From JABDNZ01 sp050049805 (GTDB lineage: Bacteria; Gemmatimonadota; Gemmatimonadetes; Longimicrobiales; Gaopeijiaceae), in contig JASFVN010000202.1 in NCBI GenBank assembly GCA_050049805.1, positions 1 to 8,231 on the forward strand: a stretch of DNA of 8,231 bases. The letters run 5' to 3'. Position 1 is the stretch's first letter; each line of letters opens with the position of its first letter. Of the stretch, positions 1 through 6,763 are shown piece after piece. Position numbers and translations under genes: made by a program. The notes under the pieces are model-generated. The model saw only the letters and a list, made by a program, of their open reading frames with translations. It searched no databases and had not been told where the DNA came from.

Positions 1-518
1 TGTCGGGTCAAGCCGAATACCTGCTGCTGGAATACCGCACCAAAGAGGGGTTCGACCTGGACCTGCCGGCCTCTGGGGTATTGATCTACCACGTGGACCC
101 GAAGATCTCCGGTAACCGACCCTGTGACACCTGCCCCCAGCAGTATAGGGTCGAACTCCTGGAGGCCGACGGGGATGATACCCTGCGGCGGACCTTTCTC
201 CAGGGCGGGAACCGCGGCGAGGCCGGAGATGCGTGGGGGGTGGACGGGCCCGGACGCCTTACCAATAGCACATATCCATCCACACGTCGGACTGACGGAA
301 GCAGCTCTCCGGTGACGATCTACCAGATTTCCCTGGAAGGAGGGCAGGCTCGGGTGAAGCTGTCTACTCGGGAAATCCCGAGAACCAACCTTGTTCGGCC
401 CTTCTTGGCCAGCTCGGGTCCCAGTGTGTCGCCGGAGGAGGTAGAGTATCTTGATTCCTACGGGAACCAGAACGGTCAGTACGACGTTGGAGACCTCCGA
501 GCCTATCTGAAGCGATGA
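1..518 (+). CDS. M6-like secreted metalloprotease, C-terminal fragment (5' end outside window)
   Basis: The reading frame is open from base 3, giving 171 visible residues before TGA at 516-518; the N-terminus and any HExxH zinc site lie upstream. The start of the fragment (AEYLLLEYRTKEGFD, then SGVLIYHVD at about residues 24-32) matches the pattern seen near the end of the catalytic domain of M6/immune-inhibitor-A-like proteases (E-Y-x-L-L-E-x-R ... G-x-L-I-Y/W-H-x-D). A CxxC pair (CDTC, about residues 42-45) could form a disulfide after export. A Ser/Thr/Pro-rich stretch leads to a C-terminal dockerin/EF-hand-like tail, YGNQNGQYDVGDLRAYL, at about residues 152-168. Members of the family are exported and degrade proteins. 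The stop overlaps the next gene's start. Family assignment is good; substrate is unknown. The catalytic centre cannot be checked here, so an inactive homologue is possible. Confidence 0.78.
   Translation, partial: SGQAEYLLLEYRTKEGFDLDLPASGVLIYHVDPKISGNRPCDTCPQQYRVELLEADGDDTLRRTFLQGGNRGEAGDAWGVDGPGRLTNSTYPSTRRTDGSSSPVTIYQISLEGGQARVKLSTREIPRTNLVRPFLASSGPSVSPEEVEYLDSYGNQNGQYDVGDLRAYLKR
515..518 (+). promoter_or_regulatory. ATGA stop/start overlap (translational coupling)
   Basis: The four bases contain the nucleotidase ATG (515-517) and the protease TGA (516-518). Upstream there is only a weak purine stretch (GAAG just before the ATG) and no good Shine-Dalgarno at normal spacing. Ribosomes finishing the protease probably reinitiate on the nucleotidase, so the two would be made together. 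The overlap is seen directly; the coupling is inferred. Confidence 0.7.
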
Positions 519-1960
519 AAATTCGCCACATCTGGCTTTGGGGGCCCCTCGTATTGGGGCTCTTGGCCTGCGATTCAGGATCTTCGTCCGGACCCGAGTC
601 TTCGGAGCGGACCCTCACCATCCTGTACACCAACGACGAGCATGGGTGGATCGAGGAAGGGCCGGAGACCGATGGGGCGGCAAAGCTCATGGGCCTTTGG
701 AGAGACGCCGAGGGATACACGGAAACCGGCGACTTCCTGATCCTAAGCGGTGGGGACAATTGGACGGGTCCTGCCATATCCACCTGGTTTCAGGGTGAGT
801 CCACCGTGGACGTCATGAACGCCATGGAATACGACGCCTCGACCCTGGGGAACCACGAGTTCGATTTCACGGTGGACGGTCTCCGGGCCCGGATCGCCCA
901 GGCGGAGTTCCCTTTCCTGGCGGCCAACATTCGCACCAAGGGCACAACAAACACCCCGGATTTCGCCACACCCTTCACCATCAAGAATGTGAATGGCATC
1001 AGGGTAGGTTTGGTCGGTTTGGCGTCCACATCGACATCCTGGACCACCTTCCCGGCCCATGTGGAGAACTACGATTTCGTCGATTATCAGGAGGCCCTCC
1101 TGGAATGGGTTCCCCGCGTCTGGGACGCAGGGGCCGACCTAGTCGTCGTCATGGGTCATATCTGCTATGACGAGATGCTCCCTCTCCTCCCTACTGTTCA
1201 GCAGCTCGATGTCAGCGTCTTGACCGGAGGCCACTGCAACGAAGTTGTTGGAGAGGTGAGGGATGACGTAGCCCTGGTGATCGGAGGCTGGCAGCTCGCC
1301 CGCTACGGCCGTGTGGTCGTCGGCTACGACGAGGGGAGTGGGGAGGTCACCCGGCTGGGGAGCCGAGTGGCACTGAATAGCGGCGGCTCTCCTGATGCGG
1401 TGGTGCAGGGCGTCGTGGCGACCTGGCAGGACGCGGCTGCGGCGGAACTCTCCGACGTGGTAGGATACGCTCAAGACCCGGTACCCAACGGTTCTCCGGC
1501 CCTTTACAATCTCGTCACCGACTCCTGGCTCTTCGCCTACCCGACGGCGGATATCGTCATGACCAACGCCGGTGGAATCCGGCAGGGAATCCCGGCGGGA
1601 GATGTCAACAAAGGGACCATTGTCGGCATTCTACCTTTCCTGAACAACCTGGTGGAACTGGAGCTCTCCGGCGCGGAGGTCATCGACTGTCTCCGGGCAA
1701 GTACGGTGGTGGGGGGCATGAGCACCGTGGGTGGGTACTTCCATTCAGACGGAACGCCCATCAAGCTCGACAGCCTCTACACCGTCCTCACCACGGACTA
1801 TCTCTACTCTCTGGACGGCCAGGATTTCGACCTCTACGACCAGACCCCGTACAACACGGGGATTACCTACTTCCAGCCCACGGTGGACTACCTGGAGGCT
1901 CTCAACACTTCGGTGGCCGACCCCCTGGATGGATATCTGGACCATGTCGCCCGGAGGTGA
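515..1960 (+). CDS. Lipoprotein 5'-nucleotidase / UshA-like metallophosphoesterase
   Basis: This 481-residue protein is predicted to remove phosphate from nucleotides or related phosphoesters outside the cytoplasm. It starts with a lipoprotein signal (K2, R4, hydrophobic core, LLAC with Cys19, Asp at +2). The calcineurin-like domain spans about 33-260. Its motifs are TNDEH (D41, H43), GGDNW (D81), GNHEFD (N113, H114, D117), VVMGH (H215) and LTGGHCN (H240, N242). These correspond in order to the two-metal site and the His-Asp catalytic pair of UshA; N242 sits where Gln or His is usual. The 5'-nucleotidase C-terminal substrate domain covers about 300-465, with TNAGGIR (N351-R355) and the PFLNNLVELELSG strand. 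Length is slightly short for UshA-type enzymes (about 520-550). Start choice: the ATG overlaps the upstream TGA and gives the lipobox; no strong Shine-Dalgarno is present, so translation is probably coupled. Exact substrate (nucleotides, UDP-sugars, other phosphoesters) is open. Confidence 0.9.
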   Translation: MKIRHIWLWGPLVLGLLACDSGSSSGPESSERTLTILYTNDEHGWIEEGPETDGAAKLMGLWRDAEGYTETGDFLILSGGDNWTGPAISTWFQGESTVDVMNAMEYDASTLGNHEFDFTVDGLRARIAQAEFPFLAANIRTKGTTNTPDFATPFTIKNVNGIRVGLVGLASTSTSWTTFPAHVENYDFVDYQEALLEWVPRVWDAGADLVVVMGHICYDEMLPLLPTVQQLDVSVLTGGHCNEVVGEVRDDVALVIGGWQLARYGRVVVGYDEGSGEVTRLGSRVALNSGGSPDAVVQGVVATWQDAAAAELSDVVGYAQDPVPNGSPALYNLVTDSWLFAYPTADIVMTNAGGIRQGIPAGDVNKGTIVGILPFLNNLVELELSGAEVIDCLRASTVVGGMSTVGGYFHSDGTPIKLDSLYTVLTTDYLYSLDGQDFDLYDQTPYNTGITYFQPTVDYLEALNTSVADPLDGYLDHVARR

Positions 1961-2046
1961 GGGAGATCGTTGAGCCGTTCACAGGCCCTGGCATCCATCT
2001 ACTTCCCCTCCGTATCCGCCTCCCTCCGGCCCGCACCGAACCCGCC
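1961..2046. other. Convergent intergenic gap without clear terminator
   Basis: This 86-bp gap lies between the stops of the nucleotidase (+) and the esterase (-). I see no compact stem followed by a T-tract on either strand. The only complementarity noticed is CCGGAGG at 1951-1957 with CCTCCGG at 2023-2029, which is too far apart for a classic intrinsic terminator. Termination here may be Rho-dependent, or transcripts from the two sides may overlap. Confidence 0.5.
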
Positions 2047-3801
2047 CTAGTCGTACCTCCAGCTACCGATGTCGGCTCCCGCCGGCGCAGTGGCCAGGAT
2101 CCGGTCCCTCATAAGGGGGAGGACCCTCTGATAGGATGTCTGGCCCGGGAACTCCGGGGTACCACTGTAGCAGTGGGGCGCCCTCTCGCCCCAGTGGAAG
2201 GACCCGTCGTAGTAGGGGTCGGTGGTCCCCTCCAGGAAATTCTCCAAAAGGAGAGTGGCCTCCTCCAGGAAGAAGGTGTCCATCTCCCCCATATAGATGT
2301 GGAGTTTTCCCACCAGCTTCGGACCCAGGGTCTCCCAGTCCCGCTCGAGGATGTGCCGGAGGTCGTAGTACTCTCTCCAGTACTCGGCGACTTCGTGATC
2401 GATGTCCCCGGTCCATTTGTCGTAGAGCAGGTCGGGATACCCGTCCTCCCCCGCGGGCCCGTACACGGACATGAAGATGTCCATCTGGTCCCCGGATCGG
2501 CCCTTGGTGCCCAGGACCTCCTCCAGGTGGCTGGCGTCCCGTTGGTCCATCATGACCTGGTCGTCGATCCCTCTCATCCAGGGCCGAACCGGAGTCCGTT
2601 TCCAGGGGCTGTTCCCATCCCCGGGATAGAAGGCGTTGGCGTCTTCGTAGATGTTCACGAGCTGGAAATAGCGGAAATCCACGGGATCGGGGCAGAAGGT
2701 CCAGGTTCCGTTGAACATGTCTGGATAGAATACCTGCCAGGCCAGGGACTCCCATCCGCCGGTGGATCCACCGGAGATAGTCCGTGCCCACGGCTCCCCG
2801 ATGGCCCGGAATTCCGACTCGACCCGTGGAATGAGCTCCTGGGTCAGGGCGTCGCCGTAGGGTCCGTTGTTCTGGGAATTGACGGCGTAGGAGTCGTCGT
2901 AGAAGGGGGTGGGATGCTGCATGAACACCAGGAGGAACCGACCCAGCTCCCCCGAGACCCAGTCCTGGAAGAACCGATACTGACTCTCGGCCCTGGCCTG
3001 TGCCTGCTCCGACAGTCCTTCATCCGGGGGCGTTTCCCGGAAGCCCTGGAAGGTCCTTGGGAAGTGGCCGTGCCAGTACACCACCGGATACCGGGCCTCC
3101 GGGTGCTCGTGGAAGCCACCAGGCAGGACCACTACGGCTCCCAGGTGCATCTCATGGCCCCACCACTCGCTCAAGATCTCACTGCGGAACTTGATGTGTT
3201 TGACGTACTCGGTGTCCTGGGGTGGCTCCAGGGGTGGGAGTACCTGGTCCAGCGTCAACTGGATCCGGTCGGAGCGCCCCGGGTCGATTCGCACCCTTTG
3301 AACCTGGCTGACCAGGTTCCCCGGCGATCGATTCCACTGCTGCCCTTCCCACTGGTCCATGTGAGCCTTGATGGTATGACCGTCGGCCCTCTGGAATGTG
3401 GTGTAGACGTTGAGTACGGCCTGGACGAAGTACTCTCCCGGCGGCATTTCCCCCACGGATTCCAACGGATATCCCCGGGTGCCATAGCCCAGGCGAGTAC
3501 TCTCTCCCGGCGCCAGGCCTTCCACGTCACTTCCGAAAATCTGTGGGGTTGAGGGGCTCCTGAGGCCCTGGAACCGAGGCTCGGGTTGGTCCGTGGTCGA
3601 GATCAGGAGGATGACCCTTCCATCCAACGGGCCCGTGTCCAATCCGGGGGACATCGTGATCTCGAACTCCAGCTCCGAGTCGGGCCGCGGGCCCCCCTGA
3701 TGGGGATTCCCTGGAGGGGGATCGCAGGCAGAAAGAAAAACCAGACAACAAACGAGCCCGGAGGCCATCAAGGCTGATCCCCACGTCCTCATGGAAAACA
3801 T
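2047..3801 (-). CDS. Lipoprotein alpha/beta-hydrolase, putative esterase
   Basis: This 584-residue protein begins with a lipoprotein signal: hydrophobic core, then VFLSAC with Cys26 and Asp at +2. Residues about 42-190 look like a beta-rich accessory domain. From about 215 the alpha/beta-hydrolase part starts: LGAVVVLPGGF followed by RYPVVYWHGHF (237-247), the pattern of esterase-D/enterochelin-esterase-like proteins (PF00756-type). The nucleophile elbow is SGGSTGGW, with Ser346 in GxSxG. Asp508 (YMGEMDTFF) is the likely acid. His543 (RAPHCYSG) is the likely base, with His536 as alternative. The start at 3801 has GGGGGA six bases upstream; the ATG at 3792 would be 15 bases away and is less likely. 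It follows the M14 gene by 76 bp on the same strand. Fold and export are well supported. The substrate is not: acyl esters, acetylated sugars or small peptides are all possible. Confidence 0.8.
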   Translation of the reverse strand: MFSMRTWGSALMASGLVCCLVFLSACDPPPGNPHQGGPRPDSELEFEITMSPGLDTGPLDGRVILLISTTDQPEPRFQGLRSPSTPQIFGSDVEGLAPGESTRLGYGTRGYPLESVGEMPPGEYFVQAVLNVYTTFQRADGHTIKAHMDQWEGQQWNRSPGNLVSQVQRVRIDPGRSDRIQLTLDQVLPPLEPPQDTEYVKHIKFRSEILSEWWGHEMHLGAVVVLPGGFHEHPEARYPVVYWHGHFPRTFQGFRETPPDEGLSEQAQARAESQYRFFQDWVSGELGRFLLVFMQHPTPFYDDSYAVNSQNNGPYGDALTQELIPRVESEFRAIGEPWARTISGGSTGGWESLAWQVFYPDMFNGTWTFCPDPVDFRYFQLVNIYEDANAFYPGDGNSPWKRTPVRPWMRGIDDQVMMDQRDASHLEEVLGTKGRSGDQMDIFMSVYGPAGEDGYPDLLYDKWTGDIDHEVAEYWREYYDLRHILERDWETLGPKLVGKLHIYMGEMDTFFLEEATLLLENFLEGTTDPYYDGSFHWGERAPHCYSGTPEFPGQTSYQRVLPLMRDRILATAPAGADIGSWRYD

Positions 3802-3877
3802 GACCGATCCCCCATTTTCGAAAGTCGTTTCCTTACCATGCTTCGCATCTATCTCGAGGAGTTCTTCCCGGCCCTGG
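3802..3877 (-). other. Short intergenic gap, M14 peptidase to esterase
   Basis: This 76-bp spacer between two same-strand genes shows no convincing -35/-10 pair and no T-tract terminator. The dyad CCCTG-GT-CAGGG at 3872-3883 overlaps the peptidase stop codon but has no following T-run. The spacing fits one transcript carrying both genes. Confidence 0.45.
3808..3813 (-). promoter_or_regulatory. Shine-Dalgarno of the esterase gene
   Basis: On the minus strand this reads GGGGGA, six bases before the ATG at 3801-3799. It favours that start over the in-frame ATG at 3792-3790. Confidence 0.55.
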
Positions 3878-6502
3878 TCAGGGAACCTGGATGTGGTTCC
3901 CGAAGAAAAGGGCGTTGAGGAACAATCGGTTTGTCCCCCGCCAGTAGCCTCGGAAGTTCGCGTTGTCGATGAGGAGGACCACCGCTCCCCCGCCGAACCG
4001 GTCGGCCATCACCGATGGCGATCCCCTCAGTCGCAGGCGGTTCTCGTCGGAGATGTATCCGCTCAGATAGGGGTCGTCCTCCACCAACCTGGCCACCGTG
4101 CTGTAGGGGTTGCTGCTGGGGGCGAAGAAGGTGTCGTGGTCCCGCCAGACGGGCAGGAACCGGCGCTGGTACCCGAAACCCAGGGGGTGGGTGACATCGA
4201 GGTCGGCTTCCCAGATGGAGCCGCCGATTTCCTTGGGGCCCTCGAAGTTGCTGGCATCTTCGTAATCCCGTCGACCCTCCTCTTCCAGAGCTTCTTCGAC
4301 CAGGGGTCTCCCGATCCCCGGAGCCTCGATATTCGGGGTAAGGCCATTTCGGGCGGCCCAGGCCGCCGCGCTCCGTTGCACGACCAGCGTCCCGCCTCCT
4401 CGGACCCACGTTTTGAGGGCATCGAGGCGCTCTCCGGAAAAGGCTCCGGTGGCCCCGGAGACGAGGACCAGAACGTCATACTTCGCCCAGTCCACCCGGC
4501 CCAGGTCGGAGGCGTCCACTTTGGTGACGGGCATGCCGATCCGTCGGTCCAGGAGGTGCCAGAGTTGCCCCGCCTCGGTAGACGAAACGCCCTCACCGAT
4601 GGGGAAGAGGACTCGAGGTGCCCTGACGGGCCTGAAGCTCCTACTGCCCAGATCGATACCCTCCATGGTATGTCCCGTGAGGGCTGCGTGAATTGGCACG
4701 TTCCCAACCCGGCCCGCCCTGGAGATGACCGAGTACAGGGAATCCGGACTGATGGACTGAATGCTCACCGGCACGGAGATGGAACCCCGTCCGAAGGCCA
4801 CCTCGCCCTTCGTCGTGGAGGCCGTGAAGGGATTGAATGCCACCTCTGCCCTGACTCCGGCGGCTTGCATTGCCTGCAGGGCTCTGGGCGCTCCGGAATC
4901 ACTCCAATCCATCAGGTAAGCGATGGAGCTCTGATCCACAGTGCCGGCCCCGCCCAAGCTTGGGACCTCCGTGATCTCCGAGCCCAAGGGAAGCGCCCCA
5001 CCCCGGAGTGCCAGATCGGGCATGCCGTAGGCCAGGCTCACAGTCCAGGCCGAGGCGTCGTAGAACACGCTGTCCGCAAACTCCTCCACTCGTTCGAAAA
5101 TCGAGCGTGCCAACCGGTACATGGGCTGACTGGTCGGCACCACCCATGCCTTTCCGGGCTCAAAGGACACGCCATCACCCTCCCGGCCTGAGCTCAGCTC
5201 GTAGACTTGGATCCGATGCTGGAGGAGAAGGTCGATGAACTCCCGGTTCAGGGTGGCGTCGTGGGGATGCCCGAAAACCCAACCGCTCACCTCGTAGTCT
5301 GCTCCCTCCCTGAGGGCAGAGGCGAAGAAATCCCTCTGGTACTCTCGGAGGGTCGCACGGTTCTCCACCGACGCCCGAACCGTGGCCATGGCCGCCCGGA
5401 GCTGATTCCTGATGGTGAACGGGAAGGTCAACAGCCCATGGTGAGAGCTCTCCTGGACATGACCCCGGGAGCTGGCCTGTTCGAAAAGGACCGCAAGCCC
5501 GCCCAGGAAGTTTGGATAGGTGGACCCGTAGCCGGGGTAGCTGTTGTCGTAGACCTCCTCCGTGAAATACATGGATCCGATCTCGTCCATTGCGTCGGCC
5601 CAATATTCTGCGAAGGTCACGGTGAGATCGGTGTAGAGCCGTTCGGGCAGGAGTGGATTCCAGCTGCCCACCGGCTTGGTCGGCTCGAAGAAGAAGGTGC
5701 TGCTCGTACCCATCTCGTGATGGTCGGTCACCACGTTCGGCCGCCAATGGTGATGGAAGTCGATTCGGGCTTGGCTCTCGGGATTCACCAGGGGAAACCA
5801 GTCCCGATTGAGGTCGAACCAGTAGTGATTGGTCCGGCCTCCGGGCCAACCTTCGTTGTGCTCCCGGTCCACGGGGTCGGCCACGAAGGGCTGAGCCCGG
5901 TTCACGGAGGTCCAGTGGGCGAACCGGTCCCGGCCGTCGGGGTTCAGGGTGGGCTCGATGTGGAAAACGCCTTCCTCGAGGTAACCTCCCACCTCTTCGC
6001 TGGTCCCGGCCACCAGCCAGTAGGCCGTGAGAAGAGCGGCCTCCGCCGCCGACGCTTCGTTACCGTGGACGTTGTAACCCAGATGAGCGATGACGGGGAG
6101 GTCCGGGTTCGCAGGGGCTCCCGGTTGGAGGGTGGCCAGGTGTTGCTGCCGGATCTCCTCCAGGCGGCTGTGATTGGCTGGAGACGTGACGGTCAACACG
6201 GGCATGAATCGGTGCTCAAAGGTCAAGCCGATGGATTGGTAGCTGGCCCGGTCGGAGAGACGGGCCAGCTCCTGCATGTAGGCCACGATTCTGTCCTGTC
6301 GCGTGACGAAGGAGCCGATGGGATAGCCCAGGAACTCCTCGGGGGAGGGGATGCCCTCCTCGAAGGTCTCCCCGGGCGGGAAGTAGTAGTCATCCTGGCC
6401 GGATAGGGGCGAGGGTGCCATCCCGGAGAAGAGCACGATGGCAAGACAGGAAAGGATCGGAATCGATCCTACGTTTCGGGCTGATTCAAAACGGCTGGCC
6501 AT
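3878..6502 (-). CDS. Secreted M14-family zinc carboxypeptidase with C-terminal amidotransferase-like domain
   Basis: The chosen ATG at 6502 gives 874 residues; the frame is open back to an ATG at 6562. The shorter form starts with a good Sec signal (residues 1 to about 35, core SIPILSCLAIVLFSG) and has GAGAGG ten bases upstream. The longer form has no Shine-Dalgarno and adds 20 charged residues ahead of the signal. The peptidase domain covers about 60-390. HGNE (H146, E149) provides zinc ligands, NPDG is at 187-190, and DLNRDW has R233 for substrate carboxylate binding. DHHEMG supplies the third zinc ligand (H262 or H261), and LFEQASSRG has E341 as candidate general base. About 626-715 resemble a class-I amidotransferase-like Rossmann fold (VLVLVSGATGAF, then WVRGGGTLVVQ), and the end (DNANFRGYWRGTNRLFLNALFFG) is typical of such tails. 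No nucleophile Cys elbow is seen, so this part is probably structural or ligand-binding. It likely trims peptides in the periplasm or outside. M14 identity is strong; the cleaved substrate is unknown. Confidence 0.9.
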   Translation of the reverse strand: MASRFESARNVGSIPILSCLAIVLFSGMAPSPLSGQDDYYFPPGETFEEGIPSPEEFLGYPIGSFVTRQDRIVAYMQELARLSDRASYQSIGLTFEHRFMPVLTVTSPANHSRLEEIRQQHLATLQPGAPANPDLPVIAHLGYNVHGNEASAAEAALLTAYWLVAGTSEEVGGYLEEGVFHIEPTLNPDGRDRFAHWTSVNRAQPFVADPVDREHNEGWPGGRTNHYWFDLNRDWFPLVNPESQARIDFHHHWRPNVVTDHHEMGTSSTFFFEPTKPVGSWNPLLPERLYTDLTVTFAEYWADAMDEIGSMYFTEEVYDNSYPGYGSTYPNFLGGLAVLFEQASSRGHVQESSHHGLLTFPFTIRNQLRAAMATVRASVENRATLREYQRDFFASALREGADYEVSGWVFGHPHDATLNREFIDLLLQHRIQVYELSSGREGDGVSFEPGKAWVVPTSQPMYRLARSIFERVEEFADSVFYDASAWTVSLAYGMPDLALRGGALPLGSEITEVPSLGGAGTVDQSSIAYLMDWSDSGAPRALQAMQAAGVRAEVAFNPFTASTTKGEVAFGRGSISVPVSIQSISPDSLYSVISRAGRVGNVPIHAALTGHTMEGIDLGSRSFRPVRAPRVLFPIGEGVSSTEAGQLWHLLDRRIGMPVTKVDASDLGRVDWAKYDVLVLVSGATGAFSGERLDALKTWVRGGGTLVVQRSAAAWAARNGLTPNIEAPGIGRPLVEEALEEEGRRDYEDASNFEGPKEIGGSIWEADLDVTHPLGFGYQRRFLPVWRDHDTFFAPSSNPYSTVARLVEDDPYLSGYISDENRLRLRGSPSVMADRFGGGAVVLLIDNANFRGYWRGTNRLFLNALFFGNHIQVP

Positions 6503-6512
6503 GTTCCTACAT

Positions 6513-6518
6513 CCTCTC
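6513..6518 (-). promoter_or_regulatory. Shine-Dalgarno of the M14 peptidase gene
   Basis: GAGAGG on the minus strand lies ten bases before the ATG at 6502. A second AGGA (6508-6505) is only two bases from the ATG and too close to act alone. By contrast, the sequence just upstream of the alternative ATG at 6562 reads CCTCCT, which is not a ribosome-binding site. Confidence 0.5.
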
Positions 6519-6740
6519 GAATCGACTTCGGGTCGGGTGCCTCGCTTCCAGTTCCCGCACATGCTATGTCAGGAGGAATTGGTTAGCCAGGTGCATCGGG
6601 TGTCCCCCGTTCCTGTGGTAGGATGGCTGTTTTTGCTTTGAACCAAATCCCCCCTTGGGGTTAAGCTTATGCTTCTCGTCGTTCAACGCCGTACGGATTG
6701 CGGAAATGGCTTCTCTGTGACCCGACTCAACCACCACCCG

Positions 6741-6757
6741 CTCAAGGACTTTTTGAG
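6741..6757 (+). promoter_or_regulatory. Small hairpin overlapping the permease ribosome-binding site
   Basis: CTCAA (6741-6745) pairs with TTGAG (6753-6757), with a possible extra G-T pair inside and a five-base loop. Its 3' arm contains the GAG of the GAGGGG Shine-Dalgarno (6755-6760) just before the ATG at 6764. Folding could partly hide the site. The stem is short and its stability modest, so regulation is speculative. Confidence 0.3.
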
Positions 6758-6763
6758 GGGCCA

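Larger units (their letters stand above)
6503..6763. promoter_or_regulatory. Divergent intergenic region with small dyads
   Basis: This stretch of about 260 bp separates the divergently read M14 peptidase and SLC13 permease genes and must carry the promoters for both. By count, bases 6631-6720 are about 49% G+C, lower than the genes. Small dyads cluster in 6651-6696: CCCC-TT-GGGG (6651-6660), AAGC-TTAT-GCTT (6663-6674), CGTT-C-AACG (6680-6688) and the perfect CCGTACGG (6689-6696). A TTGAAC at 6638-6643 could be a -35 for the + strand, but the hexamer 17 bases on (TTAAGC) is a poor -10; no strong sigma-70 promoter is visible on either strand. Individual dyads this short arise by chance often, so operator function is only a possibility. 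Confidence 0.4.

Noticed and set aside
2365..2384. Repeated AGTACT and similar TACTCTCCCGG copies near 3430 and 3497
   Set aside because: They fall in coding sequence where they encode Glu-Tyr and Pro-Gly-Glu codons; too few and irregular for a functional repeat.
1957..3552. 531-codon open frame on the + strand opposite the esterase gene
   Set aside because: It mirrors the esterase codons in a G+C-rich gene, is rich in Val/Pro/Gly/His without domain motifs, and the opposite strand has a signal peptide and a nucleophile elbow.
3789..3839. 16-codon minus-strand ORF (ATG 3839) whose TGA overlaps the second esterase ATG (3792)
   Set aside because: It has no Shine-Dalgarno, its peptide shows nothing recognisable, and the esterase has a better start at 3801; the overlap is probably chance.
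3791..5191. 466-codon open frame on the + strand opposite the M14 gene
   Set aside because: Antisense shadow of the carboxypeptidase; no recognisable motif, low-complexity composition, and it spans the boundary between two real genes.
5207..6406. 399-codon open frame on the + strand opposite the peptidase domain
   Set aside because: Antisense shadow; the minus strand encodes the full set of M14 zinc and substrate residues in this interval.
6503..6562. 20-residue N-terminal extension of the M14 peptidase from ATG 6562
   Set aside because: No ribosome-binding site precedes it and it would place a long charged segment before the signal peptide; the ATG at 6502 fits better.
6571..6582. AGGAGG followed by TTG on the + strand as a possible start of a small gene
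   Set aside because: The frame from this TTG gives no recognisable product, and it lies on the antisense side of the peptidase leader.
6635..6660. GGTTCAAAGC on the minus strand, resembling a tRNA T-loop
   Set aside because: The stem has a mismatch and no acceptor, anticodon or D arm can be drawn around it.
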